Part shown: in pieces, positions 52,589 to 62,006 of the stretch
Layout: each line of letters begins with the position of its first letter
Position numbering within the stretch: position 1 is the stretch's first letter
Source: Nitrospiraceae bacterium
Lineage (GTDB): Bacteria > Nitrospirota > Nitrospiria > Nitrospirales > UBA8639
DNA: 64,000 nucleotides
Reading direction: 5' to 3'
Assembly: GCA_020632595.1 (NCBI GenBank)
Contig: JACKFF010000006.1
Coordinates: 186,001 to 250,000 of the forward strand
The notes under the pieces: model-generated
Told to the model about the DNA's origin: nothing
What the model saw: the letters and a program-made list of their open reading frames with translations, nothing else
The model's database searches: none
Program-made: the position numbers and the translations under genes

Positions 52589-53995
52589 CTATCCTATTTG
52601 TGAAAGTTTATTATAGGCATTTAAGGCGGCCACCTTGTAACATTCCGCAAGTGTCGGATAATTGAAGATGCGGTCAAGAAAATAATCCAGTCCGCCCCCT
52701 AATTCCAGGACCGCTTGCCCGATATGGATGAGTTCCGTGGCACCAGTGCCGATCACATGGACACCGAGAAGCTTTCGGGTCTCACGATGAAACAGCATCT
52801 TGAGCAACCCACTGTCATCTCCCATAATTTGACCCCGGGCAATTTCCTTATAGCGAGCCACCCCGGTTTCATAAGGGATTTTTTTCTCGGTTAGCTCATG
52901 TTCATGCGCGCCGATCATGGAAATTTCCGGAATGGCGTAAATGCCGAAGGGAAAGTGTGTATCCATGGGACCGGCACTGACCCCGAAGGCATGACAGGCC
53001 GCCCGTCGGCCTTGCGCGGCGGAGGTGGAGGCGAGACTAGGGAACCCAATCACATCCCCGGCGGCGAAGATATGGGGAATTTGCGTTCGAAAGTCTTGAT
53101 CAACCGCAATCCGTCCTCGCTCATCCGCGGTCAACCCAGCCCCGGCTAGATTCAATTGATCGGTTGCGCCGATTCTTCCAGCGGAATACAGGACCATGTC
53201 GGACACAAGCCGCTTCCCGGACTCCAGTTGTATCACCGCTTGTTTGGGCGGACCTTCAGCTATGGTCAATTTCTCCACGGTTTCTCCCAATCGGAAGGTC
53301 ACATCCCGGTTTCTCAATTGATGAATGAGTTCCTCAACAATTTCGTTATCCAGGAATTCAAGCAAGTGCTCGCGTTTGTCTACCAGAGTCACATCGATTT
53401 CAAGTGCGGCAAACATGGAGGCATACTCCATCCCGATCACGCCCCCTCCGACCACCACTAATCTTTTGGGCAGAGATGTGAGGTGGACCATCTCGTCACT
53501 GGTGACAATGATTTCACCATCTACGCTGGTACCAGGCGGCGGGGCGGCTACGGTTCCAACTGCAAGCAGAATATTCTCAGCCGTGACGGTTTTTGTCTCG
53601 TGTTCTGTGCGAATGACAAGGGTATGGCCATCGGTGAAGGAGGCTTCGCCGGAAATGAGTTCGATATCATTCCTCCAAAGCTGATCCTCCACGACATCGA
53701 TTTCCCGGCTTCGGACAAGTTGCACACGGGAAAAAAGTTGTTCCGCTGTGGGACGGTGCCGTTCCCTCCTTCTTGTTTGTTGGACGAACGGATGGTTGGT
53801 GGCCATGAAGGATAGCACGGCCTCGCGTAAGGTTTTGCTGGGAATGGTCCCCAGTTCTATACACACGCCGCCCGCGCACTGGCGACGTTCAACCACTCCC
53901 ACCCGCTTCCTGAACTTAGCGGCTTGAATCGCCGCTCGTTGTCCTGCCGGACCGCTGCCGATGCATAAGAGATCAAAGTCGAATTGGTTGCTCAT
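52589..53995 (-). CDS. sthA: Soluble pyridine nucleotide transhydrogenase
   Basis: Flavoprotein equilibrating NADPH with NAD+. The 468-aa protein has the FAD fold CIGSGPAGQRAAIQAAK, the active-site region GGVCIELGTIPSKTLREAV, the NAD(P) fold VVVGGGVIGMEYASMFAAL, the second FAD motif IFAAGDVIGFPSLA and the C-terminal dimer block FNYPTLAECYKVAALNAYNK. The second cysteine of the redox disulfide (CxxxxC in lipoamide dehydrogenases) is replaced by Thr (GTIPSK), which argues for SthA and against Lpd or glutathione reductase. It fits next to Zwf/Gnd, which produce NADPH. Start ATG 53995; weak GGAT Shine-Dalgarno. Confidence 0.92.
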   Translation of the reverse strand: MSNQFDFDLLCIGSGPAGQRAAIQAAKFRKRVGVVERRQCAGGVCIELGTIPSKTLREAVLSFMATNHPFVQQTRRRERHRPTAEQLFSRVQLVRSREIDVVEDQLWRNDIELISGEASFTDGHTLVIRTEHETKTVTAENILLAVGTVAAPPPGTSVDGEIIVTSDEMVHLTSLPKRLVVVGGGVIGMEYASMFAALEIDVTLVDKREHLLEFLDNEIVEELIHQLRNRDVTFRLGETVEKLTIAEGPPKQAVIQLESGKRLVSDMVLYSAGRIGATDQLNLAGAGLTADERGRIAVDQDFRTQIPHIFAAGDVIGFPSLASTSAAQGRRAACHAFGVSAGPMDTHFPFGIYAIPEISMIGAHEHELTEKKIPYETGVARYKEIARGQIMGDDSGLLKMLFHRETRKLLGVHVIGTGATELIHIGQAVLELGGGLDYFLDRIFNYPTLAECYKVAALNAYNKLSQIG

Positions 53996-54266
53996 CTGGA
54001 TCCAAAATATATCAAGCCCTATTTACAGAAGAATTATTTAATACAAAACACCTTTTTCGAGATTGAAGATGTCAGACGCCCCCTTTTCCATTCCGTCCCC
54101 AGGGTGAAAATTTTGTGCCTTAAAAATGAGTTGTCCATTGTTCCTTTATAATGTGGTATTCATGGTCCCGTTTTCCGATATCCCATCGTTTATTCGAATC
54201 TTTTAAAAAAGCTAGGCTCCATGTGGCCATGGCTCTCGTACCGGGTATACCCGGTGCGAGGCACGG

Positions 54267-55901
54267 TTAAGGAAGGACAGGTGTCGTTAAATCATTGTTC
54301 ACCGAGTTATTGCCAGCGTTGACATCGATTCCTCCGGCGGGCGGCGGTTTGTCGAGATCCACATATTGGAACGTCTCGAAGGGTTGAATTTGTTCGTCGG
54401 TGGGCAATTGGTTCCGGTTCCAGCCTCCGCCGAGCGCACGGATGAGGGCAACCGAGGCTCTCAGCAGTTCGGCCTTGATCTGCACTAATTCGATACGTGC
54501 TTCGAGCGTGGCGACCTGCGCATAAATGAGTTCAAGGCTGGAAGCCAGCCCGCCCTGATAGAGTTCCGTGGTCAAATTTTGCGTCTTGAGCGTAGCTCCG
54601 ACGGTGGCGCCCTGACGATTGGCCGCAAGGGTCAGCCTGTTAGTCAGGCTCAAGTAGTTCTCAACTTCGCGAAAGGCGTTCAGCACGGTCGAACGGTATC
54701 GATCTTCCGTCTCGCGATAGGCGGACCAGGCCTGCTGTAATTGGGCACGGCGATACCCCCCCTGGAAGAGCGGCAGCGAAACAGTGGACCCGTAGGACCA
54801 GAAACTACTGGCAAGCTTGATGAGACTGAAACCGGTATCTTCGAACCCGCCACCTGCCGAGAATCTCACATCGGGGAAAAAAGCGGCGCGGGCGATACCG
54901 ATGCTCCGGTTGGCTTGTGCCATTCGGCGTTCCATTCCGGCGATGTCTGGCCGACGCTCAAGCAAGGTGGAAGGAATGGTTTTAGGAATGGCAAAATCCG
55001 CTACTTGAAGGTCATCGACCGGATTGATTGTAAAACTGCTCGGCGTCATGTTCACGAGAATGGCGATGGCCTGTTCCGTGACTTGGCGTTGGCCTTGAAT
55101 TTGGGCTAATTTCGTCTCCGTGCTGAACAGGAGGGATTCGACACGGGCGACGTCGAGCGCCGATGCGATCGCGCCGGCGAACTGGGCATTGACGAGTTTG
55201 AGCACGTTTCTATAGAGGGCAATCGATTGGGTATAGATCGCCGTCTGCGCGTCGAATCCGCGGAGTGTAAAATAGTTTGCCCCAATTTCCGCCTGCAGGC
55301 TGAGTCGTGCCAGACCATAGTCCGCGGCTCGCTCCTCGGCCCGGTAGAGTTCGGCCCGCGCGGCATTGCGAAGCGCGGACCAAAAATCGGGTTCCCAGGA
55401 TGCGAGACCTCCGGTGGTAATGGCCGCTTCGCGGTTGTTCTCCCCAATGCCGCGAAACAGACTATTGTCGGATTGCCTATTGTTCGAGGCACCGAACCCC
55501 AAACCGGCGTGAGGAAGGTACTGCGATCGGGCCCTCATCATCATATCGCGAGCCTGAACGAAGCGTTCTGCGGCGGCCTGAAGATCCGGATTGGCTGCCA
55601 TGGCTTGTTCTTCAAGACTATTCAGAATTGGATCGTTAAAGAGTTGCCACCAATCCGGGCGTAATTCATCATCCGACGGCTTCGCCTCGACGAAGGGACT
55701 TGCCCCTTTCCATGAGGCCGGGACGACGTATTGCGGCGGTTCATAGTCGGGCGCCAAATCGACGGCCGGGAACCAATTACAAGCCGGTAAATTGAGTGTC
55801 AGCAGAAACAGGCTGCAGCGCCACGCATGGGACAGTAAGATACGCCCATCTTCCAGTCTCAATGGTAAACGTTCGCTTATCATAGATGCAGCGACTCTCA
55901 T
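54267..55901 (-). CDS. RND efflux outer-membrane lipoprotein (NodT/OprM family)
   Basis: A 544-aa outer-membrane channel. The N-terminal signal ends in a lipobox-like LLTLNLPAC, after which VDLAPDYEPPQYVVPASWKG is the usual NodT start. Two OEP repeats follow (RFVQARDMMMRARSQYLPHA, ATLEARIELVQIKAELLRAS). The ATG overlaps the adaptor gene stop (ATGA). Last gene of the efflux operon; it connects pump and adaptor to the outside. Confidence 0.9.
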   Translation of the reverse strand: MRVAASMISERLPLRLEDGRILLSHAWRCSLFLLTLNLPACNWFPAVDLAPDYEPPQYVVPASWKGASPFVEAKPSDDELRPDWWQLFNDPILNSLEEQAMAANPDLQAAAERFVQARDMMMRARSQYLPHAGLGFGASNNRQSDNSLFRGIGENNREAAITTGGLASWEPDFWSALRNAARAELYRAEERAADYGLARLSLQAEIGANYFTLRGFDAQTAIYTQSIALYRNVLKLVNAQFAGAIASALDVARVESLLFSTETKLAQIQGQRQVTEQAIAILVNMTPSSFTINPVDDLQVADFAIPKTIPSTLLERRPDIAGMERRMAQANRSIGIARAAFFPDVRFSAGGGFEDTGFSLIKLASSFWSYGSTVSLPLFQGGYRRAQLQQAWSAYRETEDRYRSTVLNAFREVENYLSLTNRLTLAANRQGATVGATLKTQNLTTELYQGGLASSLELIYAQVATLEARIELVQIKAELLRASVALIRALGGGWNRNQLPTDEQIQPFETFQYVDLDKPPPAGGIDVNAGNNSVNNDLTTPVLP

Positions 55902-57172
55902 GATGAAGTGTGTTCCTTTGATATCTGAGACTCTTTTGGCGCCGGCGCGCCTGCGGGCAGCGGGCCGCCGGTTGGTGCCGGCGCGTCCGTCGGTGGCGGG
56001 CCGCTGGTATTGATAAGGTCATAACCGGGTGCGGGCGTCACGATGCGCACCGTGTCCCCTTCCAGCAACGCGGCGCTCGGATTGTTCACGATGCGGTCGA
56101 GGGTGGAAACTCCCTCGGCCACTTCGACGGCGTTATCGAGGAGTTTGCTTACGGTAATGGAGTTAAAGTGCACCCGGTCGTCCTCCCCCACCACGGCCAC
56201 TTGCGTGCCGTGCTCCTGGAACACTAATGCGGTGGATGGAATCGTGAACACTTTCCGATCCACCGGCGCCGTGAGGTGGACTTGGGCATAGGAGCCTGGC
56301 CAGAGAGCCCTGTCTTCGTTTTCGATCGTGAAGACGGTTATCGCGGTACGTGTGCTGACGTCGAATCCACGTGCGACGGTCAGGAATTTGGCGGTGAAAT
56401 GACGATCCGGCAATTGTGGAACCGTCACGTCGGCTGTTAGTCCCGGCTGGAGGAAGGGCCCGAAGGACTCCGGCACGGAGACAAAGAGGCGCAGCAGACT
56501 TACGTCGGCCACGGTAAAGAGATTGCTGACCGAGCCGGGGGAACTGATCGTTCCTTCCTTATTGACGTAGTCGCCGACATTGATGTTGCGGACGGTTACC
56601 ACTCCGTCATAGGGTGCGACAATGGTTTTGAACCGAATAAGGGCCTCGAAGTTCCTGACGTTCTGCTCCGCTGCTCTGACCTTTGCCAATTCGGCTTTCG
56701 CTTCCGCCACCTTCACTGAAATCGACTGCTCGGATACTGCATGATTTTTGCGCAGTGCCAGCCAGCGCTTGGCTGTGATTTCGGCGAGGGAATAGATGGC
56801 GCGCACCGACTCCAGATCCGCTTTCGCTTGGTGATATTGGGCGTCGAGAGCGGGCGCGTTGATTTCCGCGAGGATATCGCCTTTTTTCACCAGCGCACCG
56901 TAGTCCTTGTACCACATCTTCACATAGCCGGAGACCTGCGCGTAGATCGGAGCCTGAAACCACGCCTCAATAGTGCCGGGGAGCGTAATGGTCTCAGTCG
57001 GCGGTACCGGCTTTGCGTGGATGACTGCCACGGTGGGGATGGCGTTTTCGTGCGTCTGCTGGCGAAGCAAAGAGGCGTCACTTTTGCTCTCATAAACCCG
57101 ATAGCCGAGGTAGAAGATACACAGGAGGGCTACGGAGATCATTACGAGCCTTCCACGCAGGATCTTACTCAT
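55898..57172 (-). CDS. RND efflux periplasmic adaptor (MFP/HlyD family)
   Basis: A 424-aa inner-membrane-anchored adaptor. N-terminal anchor VMISVALLCIFYLGYRVYES, lipoyl half TLPGTIEAWFQAPIYAQVSG, helical hairpin (LDAQYHQAKADLESVRAIYS), second lipoyl half FKTIVAPYDGVVTVRNINVG and beta-barrel FTVADVSLLRLFVSVPES. The C-terminal 45 residues are a Pro/Ala-rich repeat (GPPPTDAPAPTGGPLPAGAP), unusual for the family. ATG 57172 has a better-spaced AAGGA than ATG 57181. It overlaps the pump gene's end by 8 to 17 bp, so coupling is likely. Confidence 0.92.
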   Translation of the reverse strand: MSKILRGRLVMISVALLCIFYLGYRVYESKSDASLLRQQTHENAIPTVAVIHAKPVPPTETITLPGTIEAWFQAPIYAQVSGYVKMWYKDYGALVKKGDILAEINAPALDAQYHQAKADLESVRAIYSLAEITAKRWLALRKNHAVSEQSISVKVAEAKAELAKVRAAEQNVRNFEALIRFKTIVAPYDGVVTVRNINVGDYVNKEGTISSPGSVSNLFTVADVSLLRLFVSVPESFGPFLQPGLTADVTVPQLPDRHFTAKFLTVARGFDVSTRTAITVFTIENEDRALWPGSYAQVHLTAPVDRKVFTIPSTALVFQEHGTQVAVVGEDDRVHFNSITVSKLLDNAVEVAEGVSTLDRIVNNPSAALLEGDTVRIVTPAPGYDLINTSGPPPTDAPAPTGGPLPAGAPAPKESQISKEHTSS

Positions 57173-58874
57173 TGTATGCATGGTCCTTCTGGCGAGCCGC
57201 TCGCCTGTTATAGATCATCGCGTAAACGCAGGGCACAAACAATAGGGTAAAGACGGTGGCAACGAGCAAGCCCCCGATGACGGCTCGCCCGAGAGGCGCA
57301 TTTGTGGAATATCCTGTCGCCATGGGGACCATCCCGAAAATCATGGCCGAGGCTGTCATGAGCACGGGTCGGAAGCGGGTCACTCCGGCTTCCATTGCGG
57401 CCTGCAGTGCATCGCCATGCTCCTTGAGCCTATCGCGCGCATAGGACACAACAAGGATTGAATTGGCGGTTGCCGTGCCCATGGTCATAATGGCGCCTGT
57501 CAGGGCCGGCTCCGATAGCCGGGTATGGGTCAGGAACAATGCCCATGCGATGCCCGCCAGTGCGCCGGGTAGGGCTGTAATAATGATGAAAGGATCCAGC
57601 CAGGATTGGAAGTTGACGACAATCAGCAGATAGATCAGCACGACTGCAGCGACGAGTCCGAAGATCAGCTCGAAATACGCATCGTGCATCAATGATGCCT
57701 GGCCGTGGATTTCAAGCTCAGCGGTACGCGGCTTCTCGTCCTCCATGCTTTTGGCGACCTTTTGGACATCTGCTAAAACGCCACCGAGGTCCCGTCCTTC
57801 GGCGGATACATAGATGTTAAACAGCGGCATAATGTTTCCGTGCGTGATTACGCCAGGCGTACCCGTTGCCGTAATGTCGGCCAAATTGCCGAGGAGCTGC
57901 ACTTCCTGCCCCTCCGGATCTTGCGAGTCGCTCGCGGACTCGACCGGAATAGTCTTGAGACTATTCACGCTGTTGATCTGGGGCTGCGGTGTATAGACAT
58001 TAATCAGGTAAGACATGCCGGTACTGGGATCGAGCCAATAGATTTGGTCGGTCTGTTGGCTTCCGGCGGTCGTCATGAGTAAGTTGTCGGCCATTTCCTT
58101 AAGGGATCTGTTGACTCCGAGTCCGAACGTGCGGTTGCCTTCGACCATGAGGGTCGGCGTGCGCATCGTCTGCTGGATCACCACGTCTGCGGCACCGGGA
58201 ATCTCCCGAAATTTGCCCACCAATTTACGGGCGAACTCATAGTTGGGGTACATGTCCGGGCCGTTGATTTGCACATCGATCGGCGCAGGGGCCCCAAAGT
58301 TGAGGATTTTTGCGGTCAGATCGGACGGTTGGAAGGTGAATTCGGTTCCTGGATAGCGCTCTCTCAAGCCCTTTCGGAGAATTCGCCTATAGTCCCAGAC
58401 CGGGGATTTTTCATCATTCAAGAGGATAGTCAAGTCACAATCCTGGGAGCCGATCGTTGGCGTTGGAATGAAGGCGAGGTTATGCGGTCCGACCGGCAGG
58501 CCGCAATTACTCACAATGTTTTCAACTTTGCCCGGCAACAACTCCTGGATGCTATTGGAGACCAGAGTGGCAATGCGTCCTGATACCTCAATGCGTGTCC
58601 CGAGCGGCGCCCGCATATGCATCGTCATGACGTTCGACCTGATCTCGGGAAAATAATCCCGTCCGAGGAAGAAAAAGAGAGACATAGAAGCGACGGCGAT
58701 GGCCAGAGAGGTCGCGACGAAGGCCTGCCGGTTGGCAATCACCTGTTCGAGTATCGCACTATAACGCCCGCGGAACCGGTTGAAGCCACGTTCGAATCCG
58801 TTCTGAAAGCGGACGAAGATGTTCGCTGATGATTCAGGGCCGGACTCCCCGTGAGGTTCATGTGGTTGCGACAT
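57165..58874 (-). CDS. RND efflux pump, C-terminal half
   Basis: A 569-aa protein equal to the second repeat of an RND pump: first span VATSLAIAVASMSLFFFLGR, a periplasmic porter/docking loop, then six spans (FGLVAAVVLIYLLIVVNFQS, TGAIMTMGTATANSILVVSY, GRAVIGGLLVATVFTLLFVP). A full RND pump is about 1040 aa in one chain; here the two halves sum to 1068 aa. AAGGA 5 nt before ATG 58874 looks like a real start. It overlaps the N-half by 17 bp in a different frame, so this is either a working split pump or one frameshift in the linker. Confidence 0.86.
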   Translation of the reverse strand: MSQPHEPHGESGPESSANIFVRFQNGFERGFNRFRGRYSAILEQVIANRQAFVATSLAIAVASMSLFFFLGRDYFPEIRSNVMTMHMRAPLGTRIEVSGRIATLVSNSIQELLPGKVENIVSNCGLPVGPHNLAFIPTPTIGSQDCDLTILLNDEKSPVWDYRRILRKGLRERYPGTEFTFQPSDLTAKILNFGAPAPIDVQINGPDMYPNYEFARKLVGKFREIPGAADVVIQQTMRTPTLMVEGNRTFGLGVNRSLKEMADNLLMTTAGSQQTDQIYWLDPSTGMSYLINVYTPQPQINSVNSLKTIPVESASDSQDPEGQEVQLLGNLADITATGTPGVITHGNIMPLFNIYVSAEGRDLGGVLADVQKVAKSMEDEKPRTAELEIHGQASLMHDAYFELIFGLVAAVVLIYLLIVVNFQSWLDPFIIITALPGALAGIAWALFLTHTRLSEPALTGAIMTMGTATANSILVVSYARDRLKEHGDALQAAMEAGVTRFRPVLMTASAMIFGMVPMATGYSTNAPLGRAVIGGLLVATVFTLLFVPCVYAMIYNRRAARQKDHAYNE

Positions 58875-60357
58875 GGTGATCCTTCAGCATATATTTCGCC
58901 ATGGTCGGCACGAGTGTTCGTGACAGGATGAAGGACGCCAGCATGGCAATGATGACCGCCTCCGCCATGGGTTTGAACAGGTAGCCTGCGACGCCGCCAA
59001 GCTCGAAAAGCGGGAGCCAGACGATGGCGATGCAGAGGGTGGCGACGAGGGTCGGGACAACGATCTCGTTGGCAGCGTCGATGATGGCCTGTTCGAGCGG
59101 TTTGCCCATTTCGATATGGCGATCGATATTCTCGATCATCACGGTCGCATCGTCGACCAGAATGCCGACGGCCAGCGCCAACCCGCCCAAGGTCATGACA
59201 TTGATCGTCTCTTCGAGCAGATGCAGACCAATGATGGCGGTCAGAATAGACAGCGGGATAGAGGTCCAGACGATGACGGTGGCCCGCCATGAACCAAGCA
59301 GCAACAGCACGATGATGCCGACCAGCCCTCCGGCCATGAGCATTTCATGCAAGACATCCGAAATCGAATCTTTCACAAACGTCGAGGCATCGTCGATGAG
59401 CTTGATCTCCACCCCCTCCGGAGAAACCTGCTCGGCGCGTGGGATCATCTTCTTGATGCCATTGACGACGTCAAGGGTCGAGGCTTCGGTGCTCTTCATT
59501 GCGACGAGGATGACGGTCTGTTTGCCCTTCACCAGTACCGCGTTTTGTTGCACACGCCCCATGAGGCGCACGGTGGCCACGTCGCGAAGGTAGACGAATG
59601 CGTTACCTTCACGCTTGATCGGAAAATCGGCGAAATCCTCAATTTTCAACGGTGAGGCGTTTGTCAGGACGATCCAGTCGGTCTCCTTGATCTTGATGTC
59701 GCCGGAAGGTAGCACGAGGTATTGCTGCATAAGCGCTTTGTGAATGTCCGCCGGAGTGAGTTGACGGGCAAGTAATTTCTGCTGATCGAGGTTGACCATG
59801 ACCTGCATATCCTGGCCGCCGTATGGGTGTGGCAGGACGATGCCCGGTACGGTCACGAGCAGGGGGCGGATTCGCATGTAGACGAGATTATACAGCTCTG
59901 CCGGCGTCATGTGATCGGAGCTGATTTGAAGCATGGCCACCGGTATAGAGGATGGTGCGAGACGCATGACCATGGGCGGCGAAATATCGGGCGGAAGCGC
60001 ATTGACGACATTCTGTGCAATACCTACGATATCCGCTTCGGCCCTGCCCACGTCGACTCCATCCTGGAGGAAAATATTCGTGATGCTACTGCCGAAGTAT
60101 GAGTGGCTATGTATATACTTGATGCCTTCCACCGTCGAAGTCAGGAAGCGTTCGAACAGATAGGTGATACGCCCTTCTACCTGCTGTGGCAGCATGCCGG
60201 AATAGATCCAGACCACTGATGTGACGGGAATCGTAATATCCGGAAAGATGTCGGTCGGCATGTGGCGCACCGTCATAACCCCCAAGAGTACGATGAGGAT
60301 GGTCATCACCACGAAAGTATACGGGCGTCGCAGGGCAATGAGAACGATCTGATTCAT
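58858..60357 (-). CDS. RND efflux pump, N-terminal half
   Basis: A 499-aa protein equal to the first repeat of an AcrB-like RND pump: TM1 PYTFVVMTILIVLLGVMTVR, porter domain, then TM2-6. The proton-relay aspartate pair lies in GGLALAVGILVDDATVMIEN. It ends ML-KDHHVATT, in the linker between TM6 and TM7, overlapping the C-half gene by 17 bp. GGGAGG 8 nt upstream supports ATG 60357. First gene of the efflux operon (pump-N, pump-C, adaptor, OMF). Substrate not predictable; HAE1-type drugs or solvents are typical. Confidence 0.88.
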   Translation of the reverse strand: MNQIVLIALRRPYTFVVMTILIVLLGVMTVRHMPTDIFPDITIPVTSVVWIYSGMLPQQVEGRITYLFERFLTSTVEGIKYIHSHSYFGSSITNIFLQDGVDVGRAEADIVGIAQNVVNALPPDISPPMVMRLAPSSIPVAMLQISSDHMTPAELYNLVYMRIRPLLVTVPGIVLPHPYGGQDMQVMVNLDQQKLLARQLTPADIHKALMQQYLVLPSGDIKIKETDWIVLTNASPLKIEDFADFPIKREGNAFVYLRDVATVRLMGRVQQNAVLVKGKQTVILVAMKSTEASTLDVVNGIKKMIPRAEQVSPEGVEIKLIDDASTFVKDSISDVLHEMLMAGGLVGIIVLLLLGSWRATVIVWTSIPLSILTAIIGLHLLEETINVMTLGGLALAVGILVDDATVMIENIDRHIEMGKPLEQAIIDAANEIVVPTLVATLCIAIVWLPLFELGGVAGYLFKPMAEAVIIAMLASFILSRTLVPTMAKYMLKDHHVATT

Positions 60358-61118
60358 GCACGAAGCCTCCCCAAAACAGGTTGAGTTTCTGTCATGTTGA
60401 ACATCACTTTGCTAACTCTTTGATTTCTGTGATCCGGAATCATCCACTGATCAAAATAGTCCCTCTAGCGCCAAGCAAAATTCTTACCACATTGGATTGC
60501 CTCGATAGCACAGGTCAGTCACGGCCGCGCGCGCGCGAGTTATCGTCGCCATCAGCTCTGCGTCGGAACTTTTGAACAGCACTGATTGAAGAATGCGGAG
60601 TGGTTTTTGCACTGAGCGCAATGTGCGAAACCTCACATAATGGAATGTCCGCCTCAGGAGGTTAGGGAAAATATAGTAGAGAATTCGTTAGAAATGTCAA
60701 GGAGAACCGGCTTTCTGTATTCCATTTCCTGAATCTCACAGTGGGTATTGATTTTGCTACTACTCAAAGTTAATTCAATCAGGTATTGAGAAAGTCGAAG
60801 GGTATGATAAGAAGCTGTGATGTTCTGCTGGGCCCTAATCGTTGGAGCGTAAGAGGGCGATTAGATTTATGGAAATTGTCTACTTCATGGACGCATGACG
60901 TCAGAAAGGTGGCTGATAGAGCGATGAATTTGATAGTGGACGGGCAACTAGCCGGTCTCAGAGATTCGCCCAAGATGTATGGAGGGGTCCATGTGGGCAT
61001 GCAAATGCCCACGCAGAAATCATCTCTCCAAATTTCTCTGTTTGAGAATTGATTCAGCCTCATTATTTATTCATTCTATGGTAAGACCCCTGATGCGAGG
61101 GTTGGAAAGTGGAGAATC
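60358..61118. other. Divergent intergenic region, efflux operon and modA
   Basis: About 760 bp. It includes a run of alternating C and G (60536-60547, 12 bp). A plus-strand frame at 60786-61052 (88 codons, TTG start) is open but shows no family and no ribosome-binding site, so I do not call it. Promoters for the efflux operon and modA should lie here. Confidence 0.4.
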
Positions 61119-61922
61119 ATGATGGGAAGTCGGAAGCTTGGTATGGCGATAGCCCTGGTAGGGAGCATCTTTGGTATTGTGGGAATTGGAACGACTGTTC
61201 AAGCTGAAGCTCTGACGATTGGGGCTGCTCCAAGTTTGAGGTCGGCATTACAGGAAATTGTGCCGATGTTTGAGAAAGAATATGATGCGGCCGTTAAGGT
61301 TGTGTACGGTCCGTCGCAAACTATGCGGAAACAAATTGAACAGGGGGCAGCGATCGATTTGTTCCTTCCAGCGGCGGTAGAGGAGGTTGAAAAACTCCAA
61401 CACAAGGGGCTGACTCTCAACGGAGGGCCTCGGATCTATGCGCAGACCAGTCTCGTACTGGTCATGTCGGCGACTTCACGCATCATGCCGGTTGCCTTTC
61501 ACGAGGCTCAGCCCAATAGAGCCACCCGCATGGTCTTGGGAAATCCAAAAACTTCGTCGTTGGGGGAAATCACGGTCCGGGCACTCACGAAATTCGATCC
61601 TGCGTATAAGAGTCGGTTCAAGCTTCTCCAAGCAGAGCACGCTGGGGATATCATGAACTTGATTCACACGGGGAAGGCAGACCTGGGCATCGTCTATCGG
61701 GTAGATGCGATTAACAATCCTGATGTGCGCATCATTGATGAAACTCCTGGCAGCACGCCAATACCAGTCCGGTTAGGGGAAGCGGTGGTGTGGACCTGTC
61801 GGAAGGCATCCTTGAATGTGGCAAAAGAATTTTTCGATTACATTATGAGTCCTCGCGTACAAAAACTCTTACTCAAATATGGGTTTGATCATAGCTTTGA
61901 TTCCGTGTCATCGAATGGGTGA
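61119..61922 (+). CDS. modA: ModA-like ABC substrate-binding protein
   Basis: A 267-aa periplasmic binding protein of the molybdate family. Signal peptide at residues 1-29 (MAIALVGSIFGIVGIGTTVQ), then LTIGAAPSLRSALQEIVPMF, KVVYGPSQTMRKQIEQGAAI and DLFLPAAVEEVEKLQ, and GKADLGIVYRVDAI in the second lobe. These blocks match ModA. No modB or modC is in the window, so it is an orphan or works with a distant ABC. Molybdate or tungstate binding is inferred. A weak AGTGGAGAAT lies before ATG 61119. Confidence 0.85.
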   Translation: MMGSRKLGMAIALVGSIFGIVGIGTTVQAEALTIGAAPSLRSALQEIVPMFEKEYDAAVKVVYGPSQTMRKQIEQGAAIDLFLPAAVEEVEKLQHKGLTLNGGPRIYAQTSLVLVMSATSRIMPVAFHEAQPNRATRMVLGNPKTSSLGEITVRALTKFDPAYKSRFKLLQAEHAGDIMNLIHTGKADLGIVYRVDAINNPDVRIIDETPGSTPIPVRLGEAVVWTCRKASLNVAKEFFDYIMSPRVQKLLLKYGFDHSFDSVSSNG

Positions 61923-62006
61923 CATCCTTGGCCAGAACTCATTCAAGAAATTTTCGGAGCTGGCTCAAGTGAGTCCGGTGTTCCACGAGAGCTGAAGGCC
62001 GATTCG

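Noticed and set aside
52589..53995. Dihydrolipoamide dehydrogenase or mercuric reductase
   Set aside because: The second active-site cysteine is replaced by Thr and the C-terminus fits SthA.
60786..61052. 88-codon plus-strand frame before modA
   Set aside because: It starts at TTG without a Shine-Dalgarno and has no recognisable family; kept only as a note.
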